A stretch of 16,419 nt of DNA, taken from contig DJDY01000183.1 in assembly GCA_002435585.1 (NCBI GenBank), forward strand, positions 1 through 16,419, read 5' to 3'. Source of the stretch: Lachnospira sp. UBA5912 (GTDB taxonomy: Bacteria; Bacillota; Clostridia; Lachnospirales; Lachnospiraceae). Position numbers and translations under genes: made by a program. Under the pieces are notes generated by a model. That model was not told the DNA's origin and ran no database searches. It was given only the letters and a program-made list of their open reading frames with translations. Numbering within the stretch: position 1 is the first letter of the stretch; the number at the start of each line of letters is the position of its first letter. This document shows, one piece after another, positions 8,300 through 16,115 of this stretch.

Positions 8300-9894
8300 T
8301 AACGCACCTCGTTCTTTCTATATATAAGTGCTTCTGTTATATGTTCACTTAATATATCCACACTGCCTGCAAGGTCGGCTATTGTCCTTGCCGTTTTAAG
8401 CACTTTTCCATATCCTCTCGCTGACATAGACAACTTATTATACATAGACTCCATAATCATTGATGATTCTTCATCAAGCTTACAATATTTCTTTATTTCC
8501 CGCATATTCATCTGTGAATTATACTCTGTTTTAGAACCTTTAAACCGTTCCTGTTGTATATGTCTTACCCTCTCAACCTGCTCTTTCATGTATGAAGAAC
8601 TATATAAATCACAGTTATCATTTACACCGGTTACATCTTCATATGTAACCTCATCAACTTTTATACACATATCAAATCTGTCCCACATAGGATTGCTTAT
8701 CCGTCCTATATATCTTCTGATATCATATTCCGAACAATGACAGCGGTTTCTATCAGGATAATAGCCGCATTTGCAAGGATTAATAGCTGCCGCAAGCATA
8801 AATTCCGCCGGATATGTATATGCAGCATTAAGCCTTACAACCGTTATCTTTTTATCCTCAAGCGGCTGTCGCAAAGACTCCATAAGATCCGGTCTGAATT
8901 CCGTCATTTCATCTAAAAAAAGTACACCTGAACCAGCAAGTGTTATCTCTCCTGGTCTTGGTATTCTTCCACCACCAAGCATTGCTGCAGAAGTTATAGT
9001 ATGATGAGGACTTCTAAATGGTCTTTTAATTATAAGTCCCTTAGCTGCATCAAGCTTTCCCGCAACACTATATATCTTAGTCACCTTCAGCTGCTCTTCA
9101 TAAGTCATATCCGGTAATATCGTAGGAATCCTTTTTGCAAGCATTGTTTTACCACTTCCAGGCGGACCAACATACATAATATTATGCATTCCTGCTGCTG
9201 CAATAAGAGTTGCCCTCTTTGCGCTATACTGACCTCTTATATCAAGATAATCCTCCTCTTCATCACTGTCTGCGTTTAACCTGACAGCTGGTTTATTCTT
9301 TTCTAATTTATCTGCATAAAATTCATCTGCATAATTGTTATTATAATCATCACTGGGATTATTGGCTGAAACGCCATCTAGACTATTATTAATAAGTATA
9401 TCCTGTACTTCCTTTAAGCTTTCTGCACCATAAAGCTGTATTCCTTCTGCTATGCTTCCCTCTTTTAGATTATCCTTAGGAATAATACATAGCTTTATAC
9501 CAGCTTCCTTTGCGGCACATACTATTGGAAGCATCCCATTAACCGGATTCACAGTCCCATCAAGACTTAGCTCTCCAAGTACAAGTATATCTTTAACCTT
9601 TGCCTCGTCTATGATTCCGTTTGATACAAGAATACCTATCGCTATGGGCAGATCAAAACCTGTTCCTTCTTTTCTTATATCTGCCGGCGAAATATTAACC
9701 ACTATGCGCTGTGGCGGTAATTCAACTCCCGTATTCTTTATAGCAATCCTTACCCTTTCTTTTGCCTCCTTAACCTCCATACCTAAATATCCACTCATAT
9801 CAAATGTCGGAAGTCCACACCCTACATCTGTCTCAACACTGACGATACGGGCATCTATACCGCACAACGCTGCACTTGTTATGCTGCTAAACAA
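8299..9894 (-). CDS. comM: YifB/ComM family Mg-chelatase-like AAA+ ATPase
   Basis: Members of this family are hexameric helicases; ComM of Vibrio and Haemophilus drives branch migration when transformed DNA is recombined. The N-terminal ChlI-like domain (1-165) includes 'VNISPADIRKEGTGFDLPIA' (66-85) and 'VLGELSLDG' (105-113). The AAA+ core has Walker A 'GPPGSGKT' (243-250) and Walker B 'GVLFLDEM' (323-330), followed by the cysteine cluster 'NPCKCGYYPDRNRCHC' (372-387) typical of the family. An acidic, asparagine-rich insert (about 172-215) makes it about 25 residues longer than usual. The start is TTG at 9894: the expected N-terminus (M)FSSITSAALCGIDA begins there, an in-frame stop lies 11 codons upstream, and no ATG or GTG intervenes. 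GAGGG (9904-9908) is 9 bases upstream. It forms a pair with dprA. Confidence 0.95.
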   Translation of the reverse strand: MFSSITSAALCGIDARIVSVETDVGCGLPTFDMSGYLGMEVKEAKERVRIAIKNTGVELPPQRIVVNISPADIRKEGTGFDLPIAIGILVSNGIIDEAKVKDILVLGELSLDGTVNPVNGMLPIVCAAKEAGIKLCIIPKDNLKEGSIAEGIQLYGAESLKEVQDILINNSLDGVSANNPSDDYNNNYADEFYADKLEKNKPAVRLNADSDEEEDYLDIRGQYSAKRATLIAAAGMHNIMYVGPPGSGKTMLAKRIPTILPDMTYEEQLKVTKIYSVAGKLDAAKGLIIKRPFRSPHHTITSAAMLGGGRIPRPGEITLAGSGVLFLDEMTEFRPDLMESLRQPLEDKKITVVRLNAAYTYPAEFMLAAAINPCKCGYYPDRNRCHCSEYDIRRYIGRISNPMWDRFDMCIKVDEVTYEDVTGVNDNCDLYSSSYMKEQVERVRHIQQERFKGSKTEYNSQMNMREIKKYCKLDEESSMIMESMYNKLSMSARGYGKVLKTARTIADLAGSVDILSEHITEALIYRKNEVR

Positions 9895-9898
9895 TACA

Positions 9899-9922
9899 TT
9901 ACACCCTCTTTCTTAATTTCAC
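9899..9922 (-). other. Seven-codon mini-ORF in front of comM (possible leader peptide)
   Basis: A strong Shine-Dalgarno GGAGG lies 6 bases before a GTG that opens GTG-AAA-TTA-AGA-AAG-AGG-GTG-TAA, encoding (M)KLRKRV. Its stop is 4 bases before the comM TTG, and the weaker comM ribosome site GAGGG lies inside it. A second tiny frame (ATG at 9899, MYCLAA) overlaps the stop and the start of comM out of frame. This layout could translationally couple or throttle comM. It may also be a chance use of a good ribosome site. No conservation can be checked here. Confidence 0.35.
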
Positions 9923-9985
9923 ACTTTTCCTCCGTATTTCTAATAAATAAAGAACTTACGTCTTTCATAACACACTTAAACAGAC

Positions 9986-10163
9986 TTACAAGCCAAGCAT
10001 CCTACGATATCTTACTTTATCCTCATCAGCTATATCAAGCATATCCATAGCTTCGTCTGCCACCTTCCAGGAACTCTTTCATTGCATTACACATCTCCAT
10101 ATCGACCACCTTACCCTTTCTGCCATTATCAGCAAGCCTTATTGAATTAATCATAAAACACAT
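9986..10163 (-). pseudogene. Frameshifted gene remnant, resembling the C-terminus of Rpn/PD-(D/E)XK transposase-like nucleases
   Basis: Two adjoining minus-strand frames read like one protein broken by a frameshift near 10060. The first piece (10163 down to the stop at 10035-10037) begins MCFMINSIRLADNGRKG and includes 'VVDMEMCNAMKEFLEGGRR'. The second (from about 10063 to the stop at 9986-9988) reads VADEAMDMLDIADEDKVRY and ends RRMLGL. The 'D-MC-A----EGGR' piece followed by 'EAM--L-I---D---Y' is the order I know from C-termini of Rpn recombination-promoting nuclease/putative transposase proteins common in gut clostridia. The catalytic N-terminus is gone: a stop lies about nine codons upstream of the first Met and no related sequence is visible beyond. 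No ribosome site. The family assignment is from memory and moderate; that it is a decayed reading frame is more secure. Confidence 0.45.
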
Positions 10164-10186
10164 TTCTAAATGTCTTTCTAAATGTC
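10163..10186. repeat. 12-bp tandem duplication
   Basis: TTTCTAAATGTC occurs twice head to tail and a third partial copy (TTT) follows. It sits at the upstream edge of the decayed reading frame and is in frame with it (encoding the repeat RHLE RHLE on the minus strand). It is most simply a replication-slippage duplication. Confidence 0.7.
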
Positions 10187-10536
10187 TTTAAACACTCTTT
10201 TTAATATTCAGTTTTATCACTTGTGGGAATATTCCAATGCCAAATCCAGCCAGAATACAGTTAAATAATATACTTAATTACTTCCTGTTATAAAAGATGT
10301 AAGGATACTCAAGCACGCATGGCTTTTGTCCCTTACTTCATATGCATATTTATATATAATATATATCATAAAAATATTAACAATGCAAGTGTTTTTCTTA
10401 CACAATTTATCTCACAGTATTTATTTTATAGTATTTTTATATATGCTTATCAAGATTATAATTTTAAATATTTTATTCATATATAAATAAATTGCACACT
10501 AAAATCTCATAACAAACCACTCAATAAAATAACACT
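10187..10536. other. AT-rich stretch without a recognisable gene
   Basis: About 350 bp between the pseudogene remnant and the terminator of the pilus operon. The only regular features are a perfect palindrome GGAATATTCC (10226-10235) and very AT-rich runs around 10350-10500. I see no open frame with a ribosome site, no tRNA and no clear promoter. A promoter for comM-dprA should lie somewhere between here and 9930, but none stands out. Confidence 0.5.
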
Positions 10537-10572
10537 AAAAACAGCAGGTCACTATAACAATAGCAACCTGCT
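10537..10572 (-). terminator. Intrinsic terminator after the pilus-like operon
   Basis: As minus-strand RNA, AGCAGGUUGCUAU and AUAGUGACCUGCU pair over 13 consecutive positions (two of them G-U wobbles) around a UGUU loop. GUUUUUAG follows directly. On the plus strand the two wobble positions become C-A mismatches and no good U-run follows, so it acts on the minus strand only. It lies about 105 bp downstream of the stop of the 1259-residue gene and separates the pilus cluster from comM-dprA. Confidence 0.8.
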
Positions 10573-10676
10573 TCTTATTTAATATTCAATCATTTAGTAT
10601 TTAATAATTTAATACTCAACAATTAAATATTATAACATCAATGACATATCTGAATTAATATCCACTTCATTCTTTT

Positions 10677-13600
10677 TTAATTCAGATTAAATAATGGTCT
10701 GTAAGCTATCTGAAGTGCAGCATACCCCACTGCCTTACTTTCATCTATAGCTACTATTCCAATTGTCAGTGTACCATTAGCCATCTTATCCTTCATCTCG
10801 CTAAGTACTGAACTGGTTATAGAACTGCTGCATACACCTCCCGGGCTCCATAATGTAAGGGAATATTGTCTTCCACAATACACGCCTCCATTATCCGGCT
10901 TACCACCAAACACTTTACCATCTTTATCAAGATATCCTATTCTAATGTCTGTACCATCCGTATACCTGCCATCACCATCTGTATCATAGTATATATATGA
11001 CTCAGCAGCCTGTCCTGTATTGGCAACAAGGTCAATATCAGTTACTGTATACGTTATAGTTAAGCTATCTGTGTTCGGTCTTTGTCTGTAGTATATAGCA
11101 TAATTGTTGTCATCTATCTTCTCTGCATCTTCATATTCAACTTCAGGTGGATTATTACCAGCAAGAAGTGCTCTTACAAATGTATTAACGAACAGCTCCA
11201 TCTCATCACCTTCGCTGTCGATATTACTATGCCCTGCACTTGTATATGTAATATTACCTATCGAATATGCATAATAATTATTGACAGCATCCTGACCGGC
11301 ATCAATAAAGAATCTTGAAGCATCATCATCTGCTCCACTACCAGTTAATGTATACCATACAACAACATCCTCTGCATCTTCCCTTCTTTCAAGGTCAAGC
11401 TGATAATACTGGGCATGCGTTTCATTAACTGACATTACCGATGTGTCTGATAATGTATATGGATACTCTGTTATCTGTCCCGAATTAAGCTGTTTAACTC
11501 TCTTGGTTGTTCTTGTACTATCCGAAGCCGATACATTTTTAAAAACTGTATATTTAGAATCAAGCTTAAGCTTAAGTGTATCGGTAAGCACGAAACCACT
11601 CTTCATGCCTATCTCATCCTTAAACTTTCTTGTAAAACTGTTGATTTCGCTCTCATTAGAAGCTGCTTTGTTGCTGCTTCCATTCCTGTACGACATACTA
11701 TCATGAGTATACAGTACCGAGTTTCCAGCCTGTATATATTCATATATAGCAGTATTAGCAGCATCACTCAGATTCTTTGATGCATCTGATAAGTCATTGC
11801 CATAATTATCACTAAAGCCTAACACAAGCATAGAATATGAACTAAGATAATCTGGATTATCCGCTATCCTCTTATTAAATTCACTCTTCTTACACACATC
11901 CACATTAACATCAAGTCCTGTAACAGGTGTTGTTTTATCAAATGTGTTTCTAAAAGATGCACCATTAAGATTAATATGAGCATCCTCTTTATCATTTTCA
12001 ATCTGCAATACCTGTATAGTCTTACTTCTTGAATCATTTACCGATATTGCAAATGCACCTTCAGAATTCTTAACAGCTCCAGTAGATACATCTGTAACTT
12101 CAACTCTCCATTTTATATAACCTCTTAAAGATAGCGGAAGTGGAATGGCAACATCAAACGAACCACTATTAACAACAGCTCCTAATATATTGCCATTTCC
12201 ATCTGTGGCAGCACCTGAACCATTCTTCTCATAATATACCAGTTCGCTCTTCTGTCCTGTATAATTCTCTGAGAAAAGACTGTCATTGTTTCTGTCTACA
12301 TATATCTTGATTCTGTACGAATCACTACCTGAAAGACTTCCTGTAAAATGAATATCAGAAAGACTAGAATTATCAACCGTTCCATCAGCTGTCAGCTTTC
12401 CATCTGTTCCCTTAGTTTCTACATAATCAGCAATTCTGCTGCCATTTATCGATGGTCCTATATCAACTGATGGCTTATTAACATAATAAAGTGTCTTTGA
12501 TATAAGATTCAACTGTTTCTGACTGGTATCATCTGAACGTGTATTAACATGTGTTATATTAGTCTTAACAGATGATAATTCTTCCATAAGTCTCTTCTTG
12601 ATACTTACTGCCTGTACATCTTTAAGATTATTACAATCAGCATCAACAACTGAATTAATATTATAATAGACACCATCATCCATAACAAGCGGCATACCTG
12701 CAACAACATAAGAATATATTTTTTCATACGCCTTATGTGTCATATCATTACCTGTTAACGTATAACTCTTAAGCGCCATGTCCGTATCATATGGCGTACT
12801 ATATATATCAGTATTTAACTTACCATTATCATAAGCGCCTATTATAACAAGATCATAATCAGAACGTATATCTTTATTCAGACCATTAAATGCATTCATG
12901 GAATAAGAATCCACATTAATATATGAAGCAATATCATTATACTGTTTGTCAGTTAGTCCAAACCACGCTGCTATTGCTCTTTTGCCTTCCGGATTATTAT
13001 ATTTAGAGAAACCTTCTGGTTCTATTTCCAATACATTTATTGAACTTATATTTGTTTTCTTATAAACACCAAGAATATACTCTATTGCATCAGCCGGATG
13101 AAGTTCACCATCCTTACCATTTTTTTCGTAAGCATCTGCAAATGTTGTACCTTTATAATCACCATCTTTTCCATCAGTTGTGCTAATCTTTTCAGTCGTA
13201 AATGAGCAGGTCATTGCGTTGCCACCATCAAAAACAAATACTGAATTGTTGACGAAATGTCTTCCTATTGCATTAGCATTATAATATGGATAGCCTGCAT
13301 CTGAATAATAAGGATATCCATCTATATAATCCTGTTCACGTCCATCTGAAATATTAAGTTTACCTGTATAGTCAACCCATCCAGATACCGCAAAATTATT
13401 GCCAGTATTCTTAAACATGCCAGGTCCAAAATTTATCTTTTTATCTGTTGTCTTGTAATACAGATTAATCTGTCCATTTTCTATTCTTATACTTCCCTTT
13501 GAGCCTCTGTAAACATAGTTATCTTTATTTGTTCCCTTTACTGCTGCAAAGTCGGACATGAATACATCCTGATCAATAGCTGTAAACAAAAGATCTATTC

Positions 13601-14456
13601 TGTTAAGATTCATTCCATTATCGCTATCCTGCCTTGCGGTTGCATCTAAAATAACTTTTTTATCACCCTTTGCATAAGACATAAAAAGATATAATGCTTC
13701 ATCAGCACCAAGATCTCCTCCGTCTTTATTCATAAGTGTCTTATAAGCGCCAATATTTTTACCATTAATATAGTTATATATACCTATACCATACTGATTA
13801 TGACTTTTCCCACTTATATATATAAGGTCTGCGTTTTCAATATCTGACATGCTTACATCAGATGGTTTTTTTACATCAAAACTCATCTTATCATCCATAT
13901 CATAATTGTCAAATATCATGGCACCAAATATATTACGATATTTAATTTCACTGCCATCCTTAGTTATTACTACTTTCAGGTTTTTCCAGTTTCCATTAAG
14001 CTTCTTGCTGATATCACCACTGGACATTGTAGATATATTCTCTGTAACGGTTCCATCCGGGAACTTGTAGGCAATTCTATAAGGAGTGTTAAATAACAAT
14101 CCGCCATTATTAGTAAACGTCTGGTAGCTGATTATATTATTTCTGAATTCGCCATCTGTTATGCTTGATGGAGCTTTATTCAAAAGCGCTGTATACTTTA
14201 TGCTTCCTACATCATCACCTATAAGAATTCCAAGCTCATCATACGCCTCATCCGGAGCTATCATAAGAACCTTCATCTTATTCTGTGATGTATATGTCTT
14301 ACCATTGACCATAACCTCATCTGCAATAACAGGCTCTTTATCCTCCGCATGTATATACCTGATATATCCCCCAGCTGCTATACAACTGACAACAGCTGCC
14401 GCAAGCAATGCATATACAATATATAATTTCTTAATATGTCCAGCTACCTTCTTCAT
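10677..14456 (-). CDS. Large exported protein with three related modules and a DUF5057-like C-terminus
   Basis: Function unknown. The 1259-residue protein begins with a basic stretch and one hydrophobic segment (11-35). This segment contains VVSC (22-25), which fits a loose lipobox, so it is either a membrane anchor or a lipoprotein signal. Three modules follow, each with a 'VLxIEP'-like strand (62-68, 474-480, 815-821), then a 'DLVIIG'-like strand (210-216, 535-543, 876-884), then a 'VLxxDD/H'-like strand (266-272, 587-595, 911-920). This resembles a flavodoxin- or amidotransferase-like fold (inference). A C-terminal block 'GNITYTSAGHS' (1067-1077) and 'LFVNTFVRALLAG' (1088-1100) is what I recall of DUF5057 proteins. 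Two aspartate-rich loops, 'DRNNDSLFSE' (721-730) and 'DTDGDGRYTDGTD' (1158-1170), look like calcium-binding loops. AGGAGG lies 9 bases before the ATG. It is the last gene after two pseudopilins, so it may be a pilus-associated surface protein or tip adhesin. Confidence 0.8.
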   Translation of the reverse strand: MKKVAGHIKKLYIVYALLAAAVVSCIAAGGYIRYIHAEDKEPVIADEVMVNGKTYTSQNKMKVLMIAPDEAYDELGILIGDDVGSIKYTALLNKAPSSITDGEFRNNIISYQTFTNNGGLLFNTPYRIAYKFPDGTVTENISTMSSGDISKKLNGNWKNLKVVITKDGSEIKYRNIFGAMIFDNYDMDDKMSFDVKKPSDVSMSDIENADLIYISGKSHNQYGIGIYNYINGKNIGAYKTLMNKDGGDLGADEALYLFMSYAKGDKKVILDATARQDSDNGMNLNRIDLLFTAIDQDVFMSDFAAVKGTNKDNYVYRGSKGSIRIENGQINLYYKTTDKKINFGPGMFKNTGNNFAVSGWVDYTGKLNISDGREQDYIDGYPYYSDAGYPYYNANAIGRHFVNNSVFVFDGGNAMTCSFTTEKISTTDGKDGDYKGTTFADAYEKNGKDGELHPADAIEYILGVYKKTNISSINVLEIEPEGFSKYNNPEGKRAIAAWFGLTDKQYNDIASYINVDSYSMNAFNGLNKDIRSDYDLVIIGAYDNGKLNTDIYSTPYDTDMALKSYTLTGNDMTHKAYEKIYSYVVAGMPLVMDDGVYYNINSVVDADCNNLKDVQAVSIKKRLMEELSSVKTNITHVNTRSDDTSQKQLNLISKTLYYVNKPSVDIGPSINGSRIADYVETKGTDGKLTADGTVDNSSLSDIHFTGSLSGSDSYRIKIYVDRNNDSLFSENYTGQKSELVYYEKNGSGAATDGNGNILGAVVNSGSFDVAIPLPLSLRGYIKWRVEVTDVSTGAVKNSEGAFAISVNDSRSKTIQVLQIENDKEDAHINLNGASFRNTFDKTTPVTGLDVNVDVCKKSEFNKRIADNPDYLSSYSMLVLGFSDNYGNDLSDASKNLSDAANTAIYEYIQAGNSVLYTHDSMSYRNGSSNKAASNESEINSFTRKFKDEIGMKSGFVLTDTLKLKLDSKYTVFKNVSASDSTRTTKRVKQLNSGQITEYPYTLSDTSVMSVNETHAQYYQLDLERREDAEDVVVWYTLTGSGADDDASRFFIDAGQDAVNNYYAYSIGNITYTSAGHSNIDSEGDEMELFVNTFVRALLAGNNPPEVEYEDAEKIDDNNYAIYYRQRPNTDSLTITYTVTDIDLVANTGQAAESYIYYDTDGDGRYTDGTDIRIGYLDKDGKVFGGKPDNGGVYCGRQYSLTLWSPGGVCSSSITSSVLSEMKDKMANGTLTIGIVAIDESKAVGYAALQIAYRPLFNLN

Positions 14457-14545
14457 ATCGGTATTCCTCCTGTATCCTGCAACTTATGATTACACAATAT
14501 CGAATCTATCATGATTATTACCATAAAATATATGAATCTACTATT

Positions 14546-15316
14546 TTAATCCCCGACAAACTCACTGACCTCACTTAACTGACAGTCCTTCATCTTAACA
14601 ATTATCTTACCAGTACCCTCTGTCTTAACAATCTTTATATCGTCAGTCATATCCTTTCCATAAAGGGAATTTCTTAAAGATATTTCTCTTGTTACATCAC
14701 GGTTTACATTCTGGTTAGACAGCTTTATATTAGCTTTCACCTTGATATTCTGTGTTATAACGACAGCCTTTCTTGTCTTAACAGGATCTGTTGGTGAAGC
14801 TGTTGGCTGCTCTTTTTCTTCTTCTGACACACATTTGCTGTTAAGTTTTATAGAAAAATCTGCAACATGTTCACATGCAACACTAATATTGGAAACATTA
14901 AGTGGATTCTCACTCAACGCATAAAAATCGTTAGAGTAATACAATATTTTGCTGGTTTTATCCCATATATAACCACAATATCTTGAATTATCTACCTGTG
15001 AATACTCAGTAAGGTAATAATCATATCCTGATGATGTGCTGCCACTGTGATACATAACAAGCATATCTGCTTCCATTATGTCGTTCTCTATCTGGTTAAG
15101 TGCCACATCTGCATCGTTTTGCAGCTGGGCAGATACAGTCTGTCTTGTAAAGTTATGTACCGAATTCTGTATAAGTATGGTAAGTGCTGAAAGCACTATA
15201 CCTCCAACTGCGAGTGCAATAAGCAGCTCTACAAGGGAAAAACCTTTATTATTACGTTGTCGCATGACAATCTTATTGTTATCTATATCACATTGTGACA
15301 GATTACCATTATTCAT
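14546..15316 (-). CDS. Prepilin-type minor pseudopilin, PulJ/PilW-like
   Basis: Type IV prepilins carry a short basic leader cut by the PilD/ComC-type peptidase before a hydrophobic helix that packs in the pilus core. Here the cleavage site is 'NNKG|FSLVELLIALAVGGIV', with Gly25 at -1, Phe26 at +1 and Glu30 at +5, followed by a helix to about residue 48. The rest ('AQLQNDADVALNQIENDIME', a PilW/PulJ-like amphipathic helix, then a beta-rich domain) suits a minor pilin of about 230 residues. Met1 is chosen because GGGGAG precedes it by 9 bases; Met18 has no ribosome site. A threonine/proline-rich segment near 165-180 may be an exposed loop. It lies between the GspH-like gene (163 bp) and the large exported protein (89 bp). 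Confidence 0.9.
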   Translation of the reverse strand: MNNGNLSQCDIDNNKIVMRQRNNKGFSLVELLIALAVGGIVLSALTILIQNSVHNFTRQTVSAQLQNDADVALNQIENDIMEADMLVMYHSGSTSSGYDYYLTEYSQVDNSRYCGYIWDKTSKILYYSNDFYALSENPLNVSNISVACEHVADFSIKLNSKCVSEEEKEQPTASPTDPVKTRKAVVITQNIKVKANIKLSNQNVNRDVTREISLRNSLYGKDMTDDIKIVKTEGTGKIIVKMKDCQLSEVSEFVGD

Positions 15317-15479
15317 AACATCTTTCTCCCCTTTTTAATTATCTGCTTTGCAGCATTATCTCTTTTTATCTTTCATATATAATTATGTGAATCTCTAAAA
15401 TACAATGTGTTGCTCACTTATGATCAGGATTGCTTCACTTTAATTCTTATAATACTTCGCATATTATCGTTCAAAGCAC

Positions 15480-16115
15480 TTATGGAAGCGTAATCTTGCC
15501 TGTACTATACCACACTGTAACATCATAAGAACGACTTCCACGGCTTACTGTTATAACAGCCTTAAGATTATTGTTAACATCCAGCTTATCTGACGAAGAA
15601 GCTGCACCATTAACTGTAAATGAACCTATTCTTCCATTACTTCTTGTGTATGACACAGATGCCTTTTTTTCTGTGTCAACTGTATATGTAACAGGTGTTC
15701 CTATCGAATCCTTATAGTCAGATATAGTAACTGTGTATCCTTTTCCTATAGTTTTGCTGTCAACTTCGATATCATTCTTATATGTAACGATTCTATAGGT
15801 ACCATCGTTTTCCTTTTCTATGTCAAGCCGCCAGTCTGCATTAACAGTAAGTGTCTGCGAACGAAGTGTATTAAGCTCTGTATACACATAATTACCGGCC
15901 TTCTTAACATTACCAGCGCTGATAACAGACACACCTATGGTCGAACCACCTATAACTACTGCCATAATAGCGATTACAACAAGCAACTCAACAAGTGTAA
16001 ACCCTTTATTAAATTGTCCATACCCTTGCTGTCTATATTTTTCATATAGTCTGCGCCCTGCCAGCATATTAGTGTGTTGCTGGTTCGGCTGATGCCGCAG
16101 TCTCGCTAGAATCAT
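15480..16115 (-). CDS. Prepilin-type pseudopilin, GspH/FimT-like
   Basis: A second prepilin with the classic site 'FNKG|FTLVELLVVIAIMAVV' (Gly38 at -1, Phe39 at +1, Glu43 at +5). 'NVKKAGNYVYTELNTLRSQT' follows the hydrophobic helix, as in the GspH/FimT group, and the C-terminal domain is beta-rich. I start at the ATG at 16115 (211 residues), which has GGAGG 7 bases upstream. The open frame reaches a TTG at 16136 but that would lie on the ribosome site. The leader is long (38 residues; more often 6-25) and basic. The first 47 bases overlap the end of the preceding gene in another frame, indicating tight translational coupling. Role: minor or priming pilin of the cluster. Confidence 0.9.
   Translation of the reverse strand: MILARLRHQPNQQHTNMLAGRRLYEKYRQQGYGQFNKGFTLVELLVVIAIMAVVIGGSTIGVSVISAGNVKKAGNYVYTELNTLRSQTLTVNADWRLDIEKENDGTYRIVTYKNDIEVDSKTIGKGYTVTISDYKDSIGTPVTYTVDTEKKASVSYTRSNGRIGSFTVNGAASSSDKLDVNNNLKAVITVSRGSRSYDVTVWYSTGKITLP

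Noticed and set aside
10226..10235. Perfect palindrome GGAATATTCC
   Set aside because: A 10-bp palindrome without spacing or neighbouring promoter is expected by chance; no regulator could be assigned.
14161..14514. Plus-strand hydrophobic frame of 117 residues antisense to the start of the large exported gene
   Set aside because: It is the mirror of a coding region with strong family evidence on the other strand and lacks a ribosome site; the same applies to the other plus-strand frames.
15424..15462. Twelve-residue frame (MRSIIRIKVKQS) between the two pseudopilin genes
   Set aside because: It has no ribosome site and is too short to support; the surrounding 163 bp appear to be plain spacer.
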